Assembly (NCBI GenBank): GCA_947069175.1
Contig: CAMTDV010000013.1
Span: 58,534,610-58,598,609, forward strand
Direction: 5' to 3'
Source: Scalesia atractyloides
Taxonomy: Eukaryota > Streptophyta > Magnoliopsida > Asterales > Asteraceae
Length of the DNA: 64,000 bases
Shown here: positions 22,682 through 33,283 of the stretch, in pieces
How positions within the stretch are numbered: the first letter of the stretch is position 1
Layout: each line of letters begins with the position of its first letter
Notes under the pieces: model-generated
Told to the model about the DNA's origin: nothing
Seen by the model: the letters and a program-made list of their open reading frames with translations, nothing else
The model's database searches: none
Program-made: the position numbers and the translations under genes

Positions 22682-24290
22682 CACGACTCGGTAAAAATTA
22701 AGACGCGAAAGTTAATTATATTAGTGTATAATTATTAATATTTAATTATCGTGAAACCGAGCTCGACCCGACCCGTAAATGATTAATTATCGCACAACTC
22801 AAAGTAAATAATTAAGTCGACGTACGCTACCTTCGAATAAGTATTAATTAAAATCGAACCGACGTTAGTTAAATATATAAATCAGAATTATAATCGGCGT
22901 TAAAGATAAAACAGATTTGTATTCGACAAAAACCACGTTTCAATCACGACGAAAAACTATATATATATTGTTTGTTTGCGAGTTTGCAGGTTGTGTTTTA
23001 TAAATAAATCGACAAATAATATTGTCGGGATCGTCCAAAAAAAGCGGAAAACTCTGCCCAATTTTCGTAAAATGCTTAAAACGAAAACGCGACATATTTA
23101 AAAGGTTTAACATCCGATTTCAAACGATTGTTATAAACTAAATATTAACATATATATTTATGTTAACGACGCCTACAAATCGATCCGATAACTTTTCAAC
23201 ACGAGCGACTACTAGGCAACAAGTTTCGGCGATTCGTTACAATCGAAAATAATTATTTATGTTTAATTCAAACGCAGAATTCAGAACTATGTTTCAAATG
23301 TCGATAAATTATTCAAACGATGTATAAAAGTAAGTATATTGATTATATTTATTTCGAAACGCCACTATTTCCGAAACGCTTATACAAGGCGCGTATTATT
23401 CCAAATGACAGAATTCGGAATCGTGTTACAAGAATACTATATATATTCAAATGTCATGGCGTTGAATATTTTTTTATAAAATAAATATAGTTATATTTAT
23501 TTCTAACGTTGATGACGCGAACACGTATGAATACTTTCCAATGATATTATAACAATAGTATATTGTTTATATTCGATTCAAACGTCTAACGAAGTGCGAC
23601 ACGATACGCCAGCCTCTTGCGCGAATACGAAATGTATTATTTATACGGATATATAGACAAGTATATATATACATCATGTCTTACGAAAACTAAGAAGTAG
23701 TTATGATTTCATGAAATATAGTTATGTTTAGATATAAACACATATTTCAAGTCGCTCGAAAACTAAGACAATTCTAAGAAAACCATAGGTTGGTTAACTG
23801 AGTTAAGTCAATAACACATTCATAGAATCGTATGAGTAACGGTTCGGTAGAGCTCGTATCACGTAGTAGATACGTCATTCTTAGAAACTTACGAGTTATT
23901 CCATTTTAGGAATACACTAGATTGCATGCTAGCAAGTCAAGTTGTGGAGACAACACTATGGAAATCACATTAAGCTAGCTTTGCACTGGATTGTCTAGGT
24001 GAGTTCATAACCCCCACTTTTTACCATTTTACATTCTTATAAATGTTTTCGGGGGTGGAAAGACATGCAAGTTTTGCGAAAGTATAAAATATTTCGAGGA
24101 ACGAAAATCATATATTTCTAAACCATGTTACAATCAGATTTCAATGAACACAAATGGTTTATGAAAGGTTTATGCTAAACTTACTGGCTTTCACAGCTAT
24201 ACAAAGCTTTTCGAAACATGCATGAGTTTTATGACTGGTGACGGATTGTCATAGTCACAACTAGGGGGCGGGGCCCCAATTTTACAAAAG

Positions 24291-24422
24291 AACATGGGCT
24301 AGGCCCAACATCACAAGAAAACATGGGCTAGGCCCAATGACAAAAGAACATGGGCTAGGCCCAGAAATCACAAAAGGACATGGGCTAGGCCAAATCACAA
24401 ACCAACATGGGCTTGGACCAAT
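24291..24422 (+). repeat. Short tandem repeat ACATGGGCTAGGCCCA (3' LTR)
   Basis: Five units, one more than in the 5' LTR, which suggests slippage. Confidence 0.8.
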
Positions 24423-25198
24423 AACACAGATTTATAATAATTGGTATATAGCTATGGGATTAGATTATAACAGATCACTGTGCCTAAGTAGGGAAATAAC
24501 AATAGTAACCATTAATCATGTAGTGACCAAGGTGCAAAAGGTATAGATCTATCGAGTTTGAGACATGCTCCACTCCTGGTATGCTAACCGGTTAGGAGTG
24601 CTTTTGTGATCCCAAAATGTAAAGAAGTCTCGGTTTGGTTACTTACTTATGGCACATAGGTCGGTGTATTAGCTACACACTGATTGATCCTTAGATTCAA
24701 TAGGAAAACTACATACTACGATCAACACCGGTTTGCAAAAATAACAGAAACTATTTCAATACCGGTTTACTTACAGGTACAAATGAAAACATTTCATTAC
24801 CAGTTTACAGACATAACAGTTATGCATGGATTTGCAAACAACATGGAAAACATTTCAACACTGTTATACAGACCTGACATTTTAAATGCTTTGGGAAACT
24901 ATGATCCCACAAATCGGTATTCAAATGCAAGATGCTCAAATGTTTTATGATTCATTTAAATAAACACAGACAAACCATGAACTCGCCAACTTTATGTTGA
25001 TTTTTCGCATGTTCTTTCTCAGGTTATGATTACAAGTATGGCACGGTTGGAATAGTGGAACCCATGGGGAGTCGAGTAGTTAGTGGGCGTTCAGTTACTA
25101 GAAACCTTAGCCATCACGTCTGCTTCCACTGTGCGATGAAGATGCCATTCGGTTCACGCCCCGGCTCTGATGCGAAAGGACAACTAGGGGGTGTGACA

Positions 25199-25919
25199 TC
25201 AACACATTAGGTTTTTGAGTCGAGAGTCTAGTAAAAGTTTCATGTTTGAGGCTACCAACTTCACAGATGACACCTTGTTTATAATCATACTCAGAAACTT
25301 GTTTTTGTAAATAGATACTCAACAACCTAGGGTGTATCAAAAAAGCTTTACCCTTTTAAGATTGTTAAAATTAGCAACCAGATCAGAAAACAATACCTGA
25401 GAAAAGTTAAAATTTGATTTGGTTAAAATAGCATAACCCAGGTATTGAATATTCAAAAGTATTTCGTTGAAAGCGGTCGTTTTTGCTGACAGGCACAATA
25501 AAAGGGTGTGAAAAAAGAATTTCATGTCGGCGGGAAATTCCGGTTTGAAAATGGTAATACCTAAAAGTTGACCTTCATATCCACGCTCTATGAATTCTGC
25601 ATGTAAATCTTTCTTTGAGAAAGATGTAGGGTCATCAAGGTCAATAAGACCGAACGTGTGGAGATAGTAGAAGGAGATATTTGGACAACCGACTGTCTAA
25701 TATTGAGGTGATGGCAAAGGGCTTATTGTTCAGAACTTGAAGTTCAACATTTGCCCAAAACTGGCGGAGGGTGTCGATGTAGATCAGCGCTTTTGCAAGT
25801 AACACATCTTTGTATGATGATGTTTGTAGAACATTAATCATGGAGTGAAACACAGTATTATTGTTGGTTTTATCGAATATTGTAAGGTAGTTATGGGGAA
25901 TTTTGATGATAAGATTCAT
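25199..25919 (-). pseudogene. Copia-1 ORF3, N-terminal domain
   Basis: The ATG at 25919 opens a frame with IPHN..TIFDKTNNN near the start and LRQFWANVELQ about 50 residues in. This is the hallmark FW-motif domain of the third ORF of SIRE-like copia elements. The frame is lost near 25680 and a second frame carries the domain onward (DDPTSFSKKDLHAEF, then ADMKFFFHTLLLCLS, FNEILLNIQYLGYAI), followed by a third piece from about 25340 to the LARD-A insertion at 25199. It is a short globular domain preceding the Thr-rich and coiled-coil tail at 14886-11941. Its biochemical role is unknown. A TATA signal lies 92 bp upstream of the ATG. The frameshifts make it inactive. Confidence 0.7.
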
Positions 25920-26010
25920 GGTGAATAAGTGAGTATTTGGGGTTTGAAAGAAGAAGAAGAGAGTAATGGAGAAATTTGTGGAGGATGAAACCCTATTTAG
26001 ATGAAACAGG

Positions 26011-26020
26011 GTTTATAAAA
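26011..26020 (-). promoter_or_regulatory. Internal TATA box upstream of Copia-1 ORF3
   Basis: TTTTATAAAC on the minus strand, 92 bp before the ORF3 ATG, followed by a CT-rich leader (CTCTCTTCTTCTTC). It suggests ORF3 had its own transcript. Confidence 0.5.
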
Positions 26021-26429
26021 GAAAAAAGTGAAAGCTGACGCGGCAGCGGTTTCCAAAAGATCTGATGGATAACATCCGTGCATGTGTAAACTCTGATGGA
26101 CATTGGATGACAGTTGTTTGGAAACTTCTGCTGAAGACCAACAGTGGTTCCGAACAGTGGAATGATCAGTGGAATTTCACACTATCAGAGGATAGAAAAC
26201 GAGTAGGACGGGGAAAACCGTGGTTTCACCAACGGTGGAAGTAGAACAGAGGATACACTTTCAGCAGCGGATAGATTTTTATGCCAAGCAGAGGTTTGGA
26301 TAACTAGTTGTTGTGAACTGACTTTAGAGAGTTATTGAAAATTTTAAATATTATCTATTTTTAAGGATACATTTTTTATTTTCTGAAAACAATTTGATGC
26401 TATTTACACATGGAGAACAAAAATTATCT

Positions 26430-26525
26430 TTATTCCATGTTTAGCATACCAATCCTAGAGATCAGACTTTCAAAAGTAGATGTATCTAATGCTTTTGTTA
26501 GAACATCTGCCAGTTGATCTTTAGT
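26430..26525 (-). pseudogene. pol: Copia-1 pol, extreme C-terminus (RNase H tail)
   Basis: The minus strand reads DQLADVLTKALDTSTFESL and ends GMLNME with a stop at 26430. This is the conserved end of copia pol polyproteins (ADxxTKxL...F..L..(I/L)GM). Everything upstream (gag, protease, integrase, reverse transcriptase, most of RNase H) is gone: the next base on the 5' side is the LTR end at 26526. Between this stop and the ORF3 ATG there are about 510 bp of non-coding spacer. Confidence 0.8.
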
Positions 26526-27609
26526 TGAAGAAAGTAACAATTTAGTTGGTTAAATAAGGTCTGATGTTAGGCAAACACTGTTGGTGGTAGACAACCACTG
26601 CTGAGTATATCATCAGTGGTTAGTGAGTCAATGGTTGAATCAGTGGTTTTGCTATACAACTACTGTTGGTGTTAGCAGTGGTTTGTCATCAGTGGTTTCT
26701 AATCAGCGGTTAAATTTGAACACCTAAAAAAATCATTGTCTTAAGTAATGAAGGTTGTTAAAGATAGGTGTAAGAAAAGTTGACTATATTGAGAGTGGTT
26801 CAAATAACAGGTGTAAGAAAAGTTGACTATATTGAAAATGGTTCAAATGAAGTTAGATTCTAACTATGGATTAGTTGTATATTGTTAGGATCTGACTATG
26901 AAACTGTTTATGAAAGTTCTAAAAATGGTAAATGAAAGAAGATAAATTAGATGAACTTGTAGCGAAATAAATGAACTTTAATTCATAACAGTTTAGAGAT
27001 TGTTTTCATTGTCATGCTTTCGTAATTATGATTACTTGCATATGAATCACAATCTCCCCATCAGCCTAAGATCACTGATTTATTCATACAGAATGTAAGG
27101 AAGATAGGTTAGATTGATAATTGATGAAAGTGATCAAATAGAACACTACTGGCACTGTTCTATTTATACTACAATCCTAACCACAGAGCATCTTACTATG
27201 ATGTCAACATGAAAGTGACACTTAAAAAAATAACAAACAAATAACATCTGCTAAGCTAACCACTCGTATACACTAAACATTACAAGGACTGATAAGAAAC
27301 ACTAATGATACATCCTCTATGGTCTTCAGCAGAGCTTTGCGTTGACCGACCTTTAGCTTTGATCTTCAGCAGAGCTTTGTCTTGGCAGACTTTTAGCTTT
27401 AGTCTTTAGCAGAACTTTGCCTTGGCAGACCTTTTAGGTTTAGTCTTTAGCGGAGCTTTTTCTTCAACAGAGTTTAGCTATGGCAGACCTTGAACATTTA
27501 GTCTTCAGCAGAACCTGACTTGGGCAGATGTTACATAATTGTTGGGATCAGAGGTTGTAGTATATTTTGACTTTCTACATCTGTTCTTTTGAAGGGTTCA
27601 ATTCCAACA
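26526..27609 (-). repeat. Copia-1 high-coordinate (5') LTR
   Basis: Minus-strand LTR starting TGTTGGAATTGAACCC at 27609 and ending CTTTCTTCA at 26526. The part from 26526 to about 27290 matches the low-coordinate LTR. It is followed directly by pol C-terminal codons rather than a primer site, so a deletion has joined LTR and pol. Confidence 0.6.
27322..27530. repeat. Minisatellite in the Copia-1 LTR
   Basis: About five degenerate units of 40-58 bases with the core GTCTT(C/T)AGCAGAGCTTTG...GGCAGACCTTTAG. Confidence 0.75.
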
Positions 27610-27862
27610 TACTTTTATTAATTTTTTTAGCTATTAGTTTATTAATCTTTCCATCAAATCAATCATAAATACATAATGCTTTAACCATAATTTATTAATT
27701 GATACAAATACGAAATGCAATATGCTGAACATTATAAATTTGCTAACAAAATTACAACGATAAACATTAATCCATAAAAAATCATTATAAATTTGTAACA
27801 ATAATTAAAACGATTTGTTTCTGAGGATCTCTCATGACAATGTTTTTTATAATTTTTCTTTT

Positions 27863-28029
27863 CTTTGTAGGAGGAAGATGGGTGCTTTTTTCCGTAGGGC
27901 ATACAAGACACAGGTTATTGGCGGGAGCCTGCCATATTTAACATTTAAAGTTTTTTATATGTTAAATATGGCGGGCTGCCGTCAATCTTGTATGCCCTAG
28001 GAGAGAAGCACCTATCTTCCCCCTACAAA
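27863..28029. repeat. Long hairpin H1 (MITE- or MIRNA-like)
   Basis: Arms of about 75 bases, roughly 85 percent complementary by eye, outer ends CTTTGTAGG...CCTACAAAG, around a short AT loop. The right arm contains TATGCCCTAGGAGAGAA. A related hairpin lies at 29060-29246. No match to a miRNA family I know. No ORF; 27610-27860 holds only AT-rich sequence. Confidence 0.75.
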
Positions 28030-28030
28030 G

Positions 28031-28356
28031 ATGAAACGTTGGCCTGTAGAGGGTTACTTGCGGGTTTCTTAAGTCATCTGCTATAGGATACTGTAGAGGG
28101 TTACTCTACGGGCCTCTTGAGCGCCGTATGTTATAGGATCTGGCCGGTTCTTCGAGATATCGAAATCAATCTACAATAAAGATTACACATAAGAATAAAA
28201 AAAAAGATATAAATGAATGTATAAAATAGGCAAAAAATAAACAAAAACATAAGAAAACGCTCACGTATTTACCGTTGGGACGATAACATCATCCAGTATA
28301 ATATAGCAGATGACTTAAGAAACCCGCATGTAACCCTCTACACGCCACACGTTTCA
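28031..28356. repeat. Foldback repeat next to H1
   Basis: A block of about 52 bases (GATGAAACG...TAGAGGGTTAC..GCGGGTTTCTTAAGTCATCTGCTATA) at 28031 returns in inverted orientation at 28303-28356. A degenerate direct copy at 28090-28139 follows the first. The loop of about 165 bases has no ORF. Confidence 0.8.
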
Positions 28357-28574
28357 TCTATGAGAGAGGTAACACTGAGCATCCATTCCTAAAAACAAAT
28401 TAAATAATAATTAAATTTAAATATATACTATGTATTAATCCCCAAAGCGAATAAAATAAAATACATATGCTGAAATAATTATAGAACACTCCTTGATAGC
28501 ATGAAATTTTCTCAGCTAACTTCCCTTGATCAAGAACAACCTACTCTGTTTGCTTCAAAGAATGAGGTGTATCC

Positions 28575-28708
28575 AAATATTCACCCGATGGCATTGATAT
28601 CAAAAGTTTACAACTTCACAAAATAACAAATATGTTACAACATTTTCACCCGATGGCAGTGATATTAGAAGTTTATAACTTCACAAAATAAAAACTATGT
28701 TACAACAA
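28575..28708. repeat. Tandem repeat, period about 64
   Basis: Two units beginning TTCACCCGATGGCA(T/G)TGATAT and ending ATGTTACAACA. The rest of 28381-29059 is AT-rich with no feature recognised. Confidence 0.7.
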
Positions 28709-29059
28709 TAAATAAACTTCAATAAATAAACTTCAGGAGCAATCTTAATTATGATCACTAAAATAATATTATCAAACTAATAAAGTGAAAAAGTTAGATC
28801 AACCTGCGAATGTAAGATTATACCTTAAGTACCTTGACGGCTTAACATTTGACCAGAATGCCCTTATTAATATCTCATAAGCATAGAGCGCGACTGGGAA
28901 AGATTTTTGCCTTATACCCATATTGTATCTACATCATGACAATACAATAATTAAAACAGAAAGGTTAGAAAATACAATTTGAAATCGTTAAATATAATAA
29001 ACCTACCACTTACGTAGATTCGGGCCATCCTTGTTCATAATGTTTTTTTTATAAATTTT

Positions 29060-29246
29060 CTTTGCCTTGTAAGGGGAAAATCGGTGCTTCTCTCCATAGG
29101 GCTTACAAAACACAGGTTACGTGCAGCAATCCGCCATATTTAACATATAAAGCTTTTTATATGTTAAATAAGGTGGGCTACCGCTAATAATCTGTGTTTT
29201 ATATGCCCTAGGAGAGAACCACCTATTTTCACCATAAAAAGCAAAG
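29060..29246. repeat. Long hairpin H2, diverged copy of H1
   Basis: Same order of blocks as H1 (GGTGCTT, CTCCATAGGGC, ACACAGGTTA, GCCATATTTAACAT, loop, TATGTTAAAT, TATGCCCTAGGAGAGAA, CACCTATTTT) with many substitutions in the outer stem. Ends CTTTGC...GCAAAG. Confidence 0.7.
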
Positions 29247-29261
29247 AAAACATATCACTTA

Positions 29262-30359
29262 ATTTAAACCTTCTTTCAATTTCTCTTCATCATAATCAAA
29301 CGTGCTAGACTCAGTTGCTGATCTAATCTGTCAAACAATAATGATTAATATTATTGTTATTTCTTGAGATATAGTTTACGAAATCATTTTAATGGAAGTG
29401 CACCTATCGCTTACCATATAAAATTGATGATGCGCTGCTGCGCCGTTGCGGCTGCACTGGCTGCAACATTTCATCTACAGATAATAGCTCACTTTTAAGC
29501 CTGGTTTTATTTTCAATTAATTTTACTAATACGAAAAAAAAGAATATATACATGTAGAATTTTACCTTATTGTGATGAACATAGCTATCGCAAACCAGAG
29601 CCCTAACCTGGATTTGAACATCGTTAGGGCCTAGACTTTTTAGAAAAAAATCAAAAATAAGAACCTGGTGTAAATAACTTATTAGATGTGGTGAATTTTG
29701 TATAAGTGGAAACCTAAAAAAGGACGATGGTAAGGCTGAATTTGAAGGTTCTTGAACTAAGCCGTAGTGTTCTCACTTTCACCTGTTCATTTTCAACTGC
29801 ATTCACATTTCCAAAAAATAAAAACCCTAATCAATATAAAAATATATACTCTCTTCATAGATCTATTCACAAAACATTAAAAAAACACAAAACCAACACA
29901 GATATGAAAGTACTATAACAGATCTGACAAAGATGTTTAATAAAACTTACAAGTTATAAAATTTAAAAAACAAAAACGATAGATAAAGGGTAAAAAACGG
30001 TACCAATCAGGCCCCCAACCAAGCCTTGTGTCATCATCTTCCACCCACAACCACAGATCTGGATCGTGTTCTCTCTTTAACATGTTCATTGGTCTTCATT
30101 TTCAACTTTATTCACATTTCTAGAAAACAAAAACCCTAATCAATATGAAAACATACTGAAATCTTCCCTTAAGAGAGAAAAATAATCAGATCTGAGCTTA
30201 ATAATTAACAAAATGTAAGACGCTAACAAAAATCAAGAAAAACGTAACAATGGATGCAAAAAACTCAGAACCATAGATGTATCCATTACCGGTTGGTGTC
30301 AAATCAAGCACTTGAACAATAATTTCTGGAACATCAACGATTTTGAGAGAAGATGCCAT
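29262..30359 (-). pseudogene. Small multi-exon gene fragment, start resembles replication protein A
   Basis: On the minus strand an ATG at 30359 follows a leader with a telo-box-like TAGGGTTT and opens MASSLKIVDVPEIIVQVLDL, then TPTGNGY. The VQVLDL.PTGN.Y phrase resembles the beginning of an OB-fold of the RPA large subunit. Candidate later exons are DPDLWLWVEDDDTRLGWG (about 30060-29996), a Gln-rich segment ending at a GTAAGC donor (about 29502-29417), and a last exon with a FDYDEEKLKEGLN ending near 29262. An 80-base stretch (around 29767 and 30063) is duplicated within the introns. I cannot assemble a convincing full protein, and the RPA resemblance is short. It could be a host-gene fragment or one carried by a Helitron, since plant Helitrons often encode RPA-like proteins. 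Confidence 0.35.
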
Positions 30360-30589
30360 AAACCCTAGATCTACAAAATCGCCTGGAGAGAGAAATGAAG
30401 AGAAAAGGATGGGTTATTGGGTTGGGTAATGAGATTTGAAAAGTGTGTGGCTGGGATGAGCGGGATGAATGAAAAATTGACCGCCAAGGGTATTATTGGA
30501 AAGTTAATTCACTTTTGATATTCATGTGTTTAAACACTTGTACATCATGCATTAAAGGTACTTTAAGGGAAGTGGCAAATTACCTTAAA

Positions 30590-31192
30590 TAGTCCCTTGG
30601 ATATGTTTATTAATATAGTATATATATGTATACATCTTACAAAAGACTACGGTGAGTCATATTATGATCCATCAACGTATACGACAACTATTCAGGAATT
30701 GCATGAATACATTATACGAGTTCATAACGTATTATTTTCATATAAATATTCGCTACATACACGTGCGACCATTTGGGGCAACTAAAACGATTTAATAAAT
30801 ATATTTATATTGTTGTATAAATATATATACTCTAAACCCCTCGTACACTAAGTATTCCTAAGGCATATTATTCGTCACCGATTATAAATGGGATTAAGCG
30901 AGTATAATAATATCGTATATATCAAGTTAACATCTTCCCGTTGAATCATTGCTTAACGATTCGGTAGAGCTCTGTGACACGTAGTTTAGTTACGTCATAT
31001 TTAGAAACTTATAAGTTATTCCTTGATAGGAATGAGATAGTTGCATGCTAGCGAGTTTAAGTTCTTGGAACAACATTATGGAATCATATTAAGCCAGCTT
31101 TGCACAAGGATATCAAGGTGAGTTCATAACCACCACTTTTTACGGTTTTACATTTTTATAAATCTTTCGGGGGTGGAAAGAATGCAACTTTA
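30590..31192 (+). repeat. LARD-B 5' LTR remnant
   Basis: Matches the second half of the LARD LTR: CTTAACGATTCGGTAGAGCTC, TTGCATGCTAGCGAGT and AAGGTGAGTTCATAACC.CCACTTTTTAC correspond to 17340-17560. The left limit is approximate, and 30480-30590 is unassigned. Confidence 0.65.
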
Positions 31193-33170
31193 AATACATA
31201 CAGAATGCCTAGGGCTCGAATATGGGTTCCAACTATTGCCTAAACAATGGGTTAACACTTTGATTTTAAACATACTCTATGTCACACCCCAACCGATGGC
31301 GGAAACATCGAAGTGAGACAAACAAGATTGCCCGAGACATAATAACACTAAATGTGACAATATTTAATTAAACAACTCATTTCGTTTCATTTCATTCATC
31401 AAAACATCAAGTATAACATGATTCGAATACAATGTAACATCAAATACGACAAGTTCAACGAAACATAATAAATAACTTAGCATTCTAAGCGTGTTTCTAT
31501 GCCAATCCTACTAAGTTTCATCACATCAACATCCTTAACCTGCAACATGTTAAAAAGTATAGTTCAAAGCAAGTATTAGCAAGTACACAAGTTTGAATCA
31601 TAGCATAAGTAATAAAAACGTTTAAACAAATCCACATGATAAGCTAGTATACGAGATTAATGTAAACAAGGCATGTGAACTACAAGTTAATCCTCAAGTG
31701 TCACCGCATAATAGATTAAAACTTAAAATGACTACAAGAATACGGGTGGTGCGTTATTCCTATAGCACTATACGTGTTAAGGGGAGGCTCATATGAAGTT
31801 AATGACAATTAGTATCATATAAGAATGTTCCAAGTAAACAAATCGAGTATCACATAACTATAGCATGTATGATGGATTGTTGTATGATTGCATAGAATAA
31901 AAGTGTGATTTAGTGTGTTTATGATAGATTAACATATAGCACCCAAAAAGTGTAAAGCATAAAAAGGGTGTCGAGTGTACTCACGTTTTGCAAAGTTAGT
32001 TCCGTGAAAGTGTTTGGGTTGATTAGGGGGAACAAACTCCGAGTTATCTTACACAAGGAAACGTAGGTGTGTGAGTATGGGAATGATAATGGAGTCCGTT
32101 AATTTAGGAATTTAAAGTATGCAAAAGTATGTTTAGTCGAAAGTATTTATCTAGACGTTAACGCTCGTTTTTGACATTATAAGCCCAATAGAATCGTAAC
32201 GATGGTTAAGTCTTAGATAAAATAACCAAATGTTAGGACAAGTAACCATACAACCATTGTCATGCAAAGGTTCGGTTATAGTTATTATTTACATATATAG
32301 TTTACATATATTACAAGTTTATCATATAAATCATAGATTTCACAGAAGTCACAGAAGTCATGCATGGAGTTAGGAGGATAACTTTTCCCTTAACCTCTTT
32401 CGTAAGATTCACCAATACACAAATTGCCACAAGGACAATCTGGATGGGCATGAATAAAGTAATTCACTATACTACCTTTCGACCTAGTAAGCAAGCTAGG
32501 AGCGTGCATCCCGAACATGGCAACGTTTGGGGATGTGTCATAGCCTTGTTACTCAATTGAAGGTGAAACATAGCTTAGTGGATAGAAATCATCAAGTGAG
32601 GGGTGGATAGAAACCATTATAGTAAAACAACAAGTTTAGAGGCATGTTATACCTCTTGATTTTGTATGAAACAATTCTAGCTGGCTCACTAACCATAAAC
32701 TTGATTAGAGGCACAAGTGGCATAGAGTTGTAAAAAGAAAACAAGTTTAAGAAAAGGTTCATCAGTTTAACTTCCAAAACAGAAAGTTTGGCCATAAAAA
32801 TGGTATTGTTCCACCTTGGTTTTCTATGGAAAACCTATGGTAACATCCCAAGAGGCTTAGCAAACATTGTTGAGGAAGAAAACTTGAAGTTTTTAAAGTT
32901 ATGAAAAGATAAACATGAGCAGAAAGTTTAGCGCACTTTTGGACCTCAAAATGGTGAGTTTTCACCTTAGTTTGCCCAAGCAAACTTGTGAAAACCTTCC
33001 TAGAGGTTATCCAAGTGTTTTAGAAGAAGAAACAAGGTTTGAATAACAAAGGAAGTGAGTTGAAACTCACTTGCAAACTGAAATATTTCAACAGAAAGTT
33101 CTGGAGGTTTAGGGAGGTTTAGTGAAGTGTTGGAGCTTGTAAAAGTGAGAAAAGGTTGGGAAAGGTGGGA

Positions 33171-33177
33171 CTTTATA
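33171..33177 (-). promoter_or_regulatory. TATA box of the solo LTR
   Basis: TATAAAG on the minus strand, after AAGTTCCCACC-type sequence is absent but followed by CCCTCTTCC-like leader complement and AACCCTAACC telo-box motifs (33185-33205). Confidence 0.5.
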
Positions 33178-33263
33178 GAGGGAAGATTAGGGTTAGGGTT
33201 AGGTTAGCATTTATGAGGATTAGGTGGGTGTTTAACTTGAAACAAGAAGGCTTAACCCCTTGG

Positions 33264-33283
33264 CAGCTTGCGGCCGCAAGCTG
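33264..33283. repeat. Perfect 20-bp palindrome
   Basis: CAGCTTGCGGCCGCAAGCTG, self-complementary without a loop, GC-rich in AT-rich surroundings, downstream of the solo LTR TATA on the opposite side from transcription. Confidence 0.95.

Larger units (their letters stand above)
14887..25198 (+). mobile_element. LARD-A: large non-coding LTR retrotransposon
   Basis: LTRs of 3799 and 4132 bp (14887-18685 and 21067-25198), both TGTGACAACC...GGGTGTGACA, flank only 2381 bp of internal DNA with a Met-tRNA primer site and a polypurine tract. I find no gag or pol motif in the internal region in any frame; the longest open frames are about 80 codons and match nothing. This is the LARD architecture: LTRs and priming signals retained, proteins supplied in trans. 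The target duplication is imperfect (TCAAAC before, TCAAC after). It sits inside Copia-1 ORF3, which resumes on both sides. Confidence 0.85.
21067..25198 (+). repeat. LARD-A 3' LTR
   Basis: TGTGACAACCAG start, GGGGGTGTGACA end. It contains about 340 bp (21937-22276) absent from the 5' LTR: a C-rich then GA-rich segment with (GA)n runs, as in a transcribed leader. TATA box at 21871-21878. The substitutions and indels relative to the 5' LTR are more numerous than between the LTRs of the gag-only element, suggesting an older insertion. Confidence 0.9.
551..27609 (-). mobile_element. Copia-1: degenerate SIRE-like copia element, interrupted twice
   Basis: Reading on the minus strand from 27609 downwards: an LTR (27609-26526), a short pol C-terminus (26525-26430), an internal TATA signal, ORF3 (25919 down to 25199, then 14886-11941, then 3107-2980), and a second LTR (about 2975-551). 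The ORF3 reading resumes on the far side of each nested element, which shows that the element at 3108-11935 and the one at 14887-25198 both landed inside it. No primer-binding site follows the high-coordinate LTR: RNase H C-terminal codons follow directly, so PBS, gag and most of pol have been deleted. The two outer flanks show no shared target duplication, so the outer limits are homology limits only. Non-autonomous and dead. Confidence 0.7.

Noticed and set aside
22401..22701. Two overlapping ORFs in the LARD-A 3' LTR
   Set aside because: Phe/Val/Ser-rich readings of a GTTCGGTTC-type low-complexity tract; frames are not conserved in the 5' LTR.
26526..27609. Solo LTR inserted into copia pol
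   Set aside because: No flanking duplication, and pol sequence does not resume after 27609; a deletion joining LTR and pol fits better.
27863..28029. Possible miR160 or miR399 precursor
   Set aside because: The hairpin shape fits, but the TATGCCCTAGGAGAGAA block does not match either mature sequence.
33185..33210. Telomere-like TTAGGG repeats
   Set aside because: Only two to three units and not the plant TTTAGGG type; on the minus strand they are the AACCCTAA telo-box sequence common just downstream of LTR promoters.
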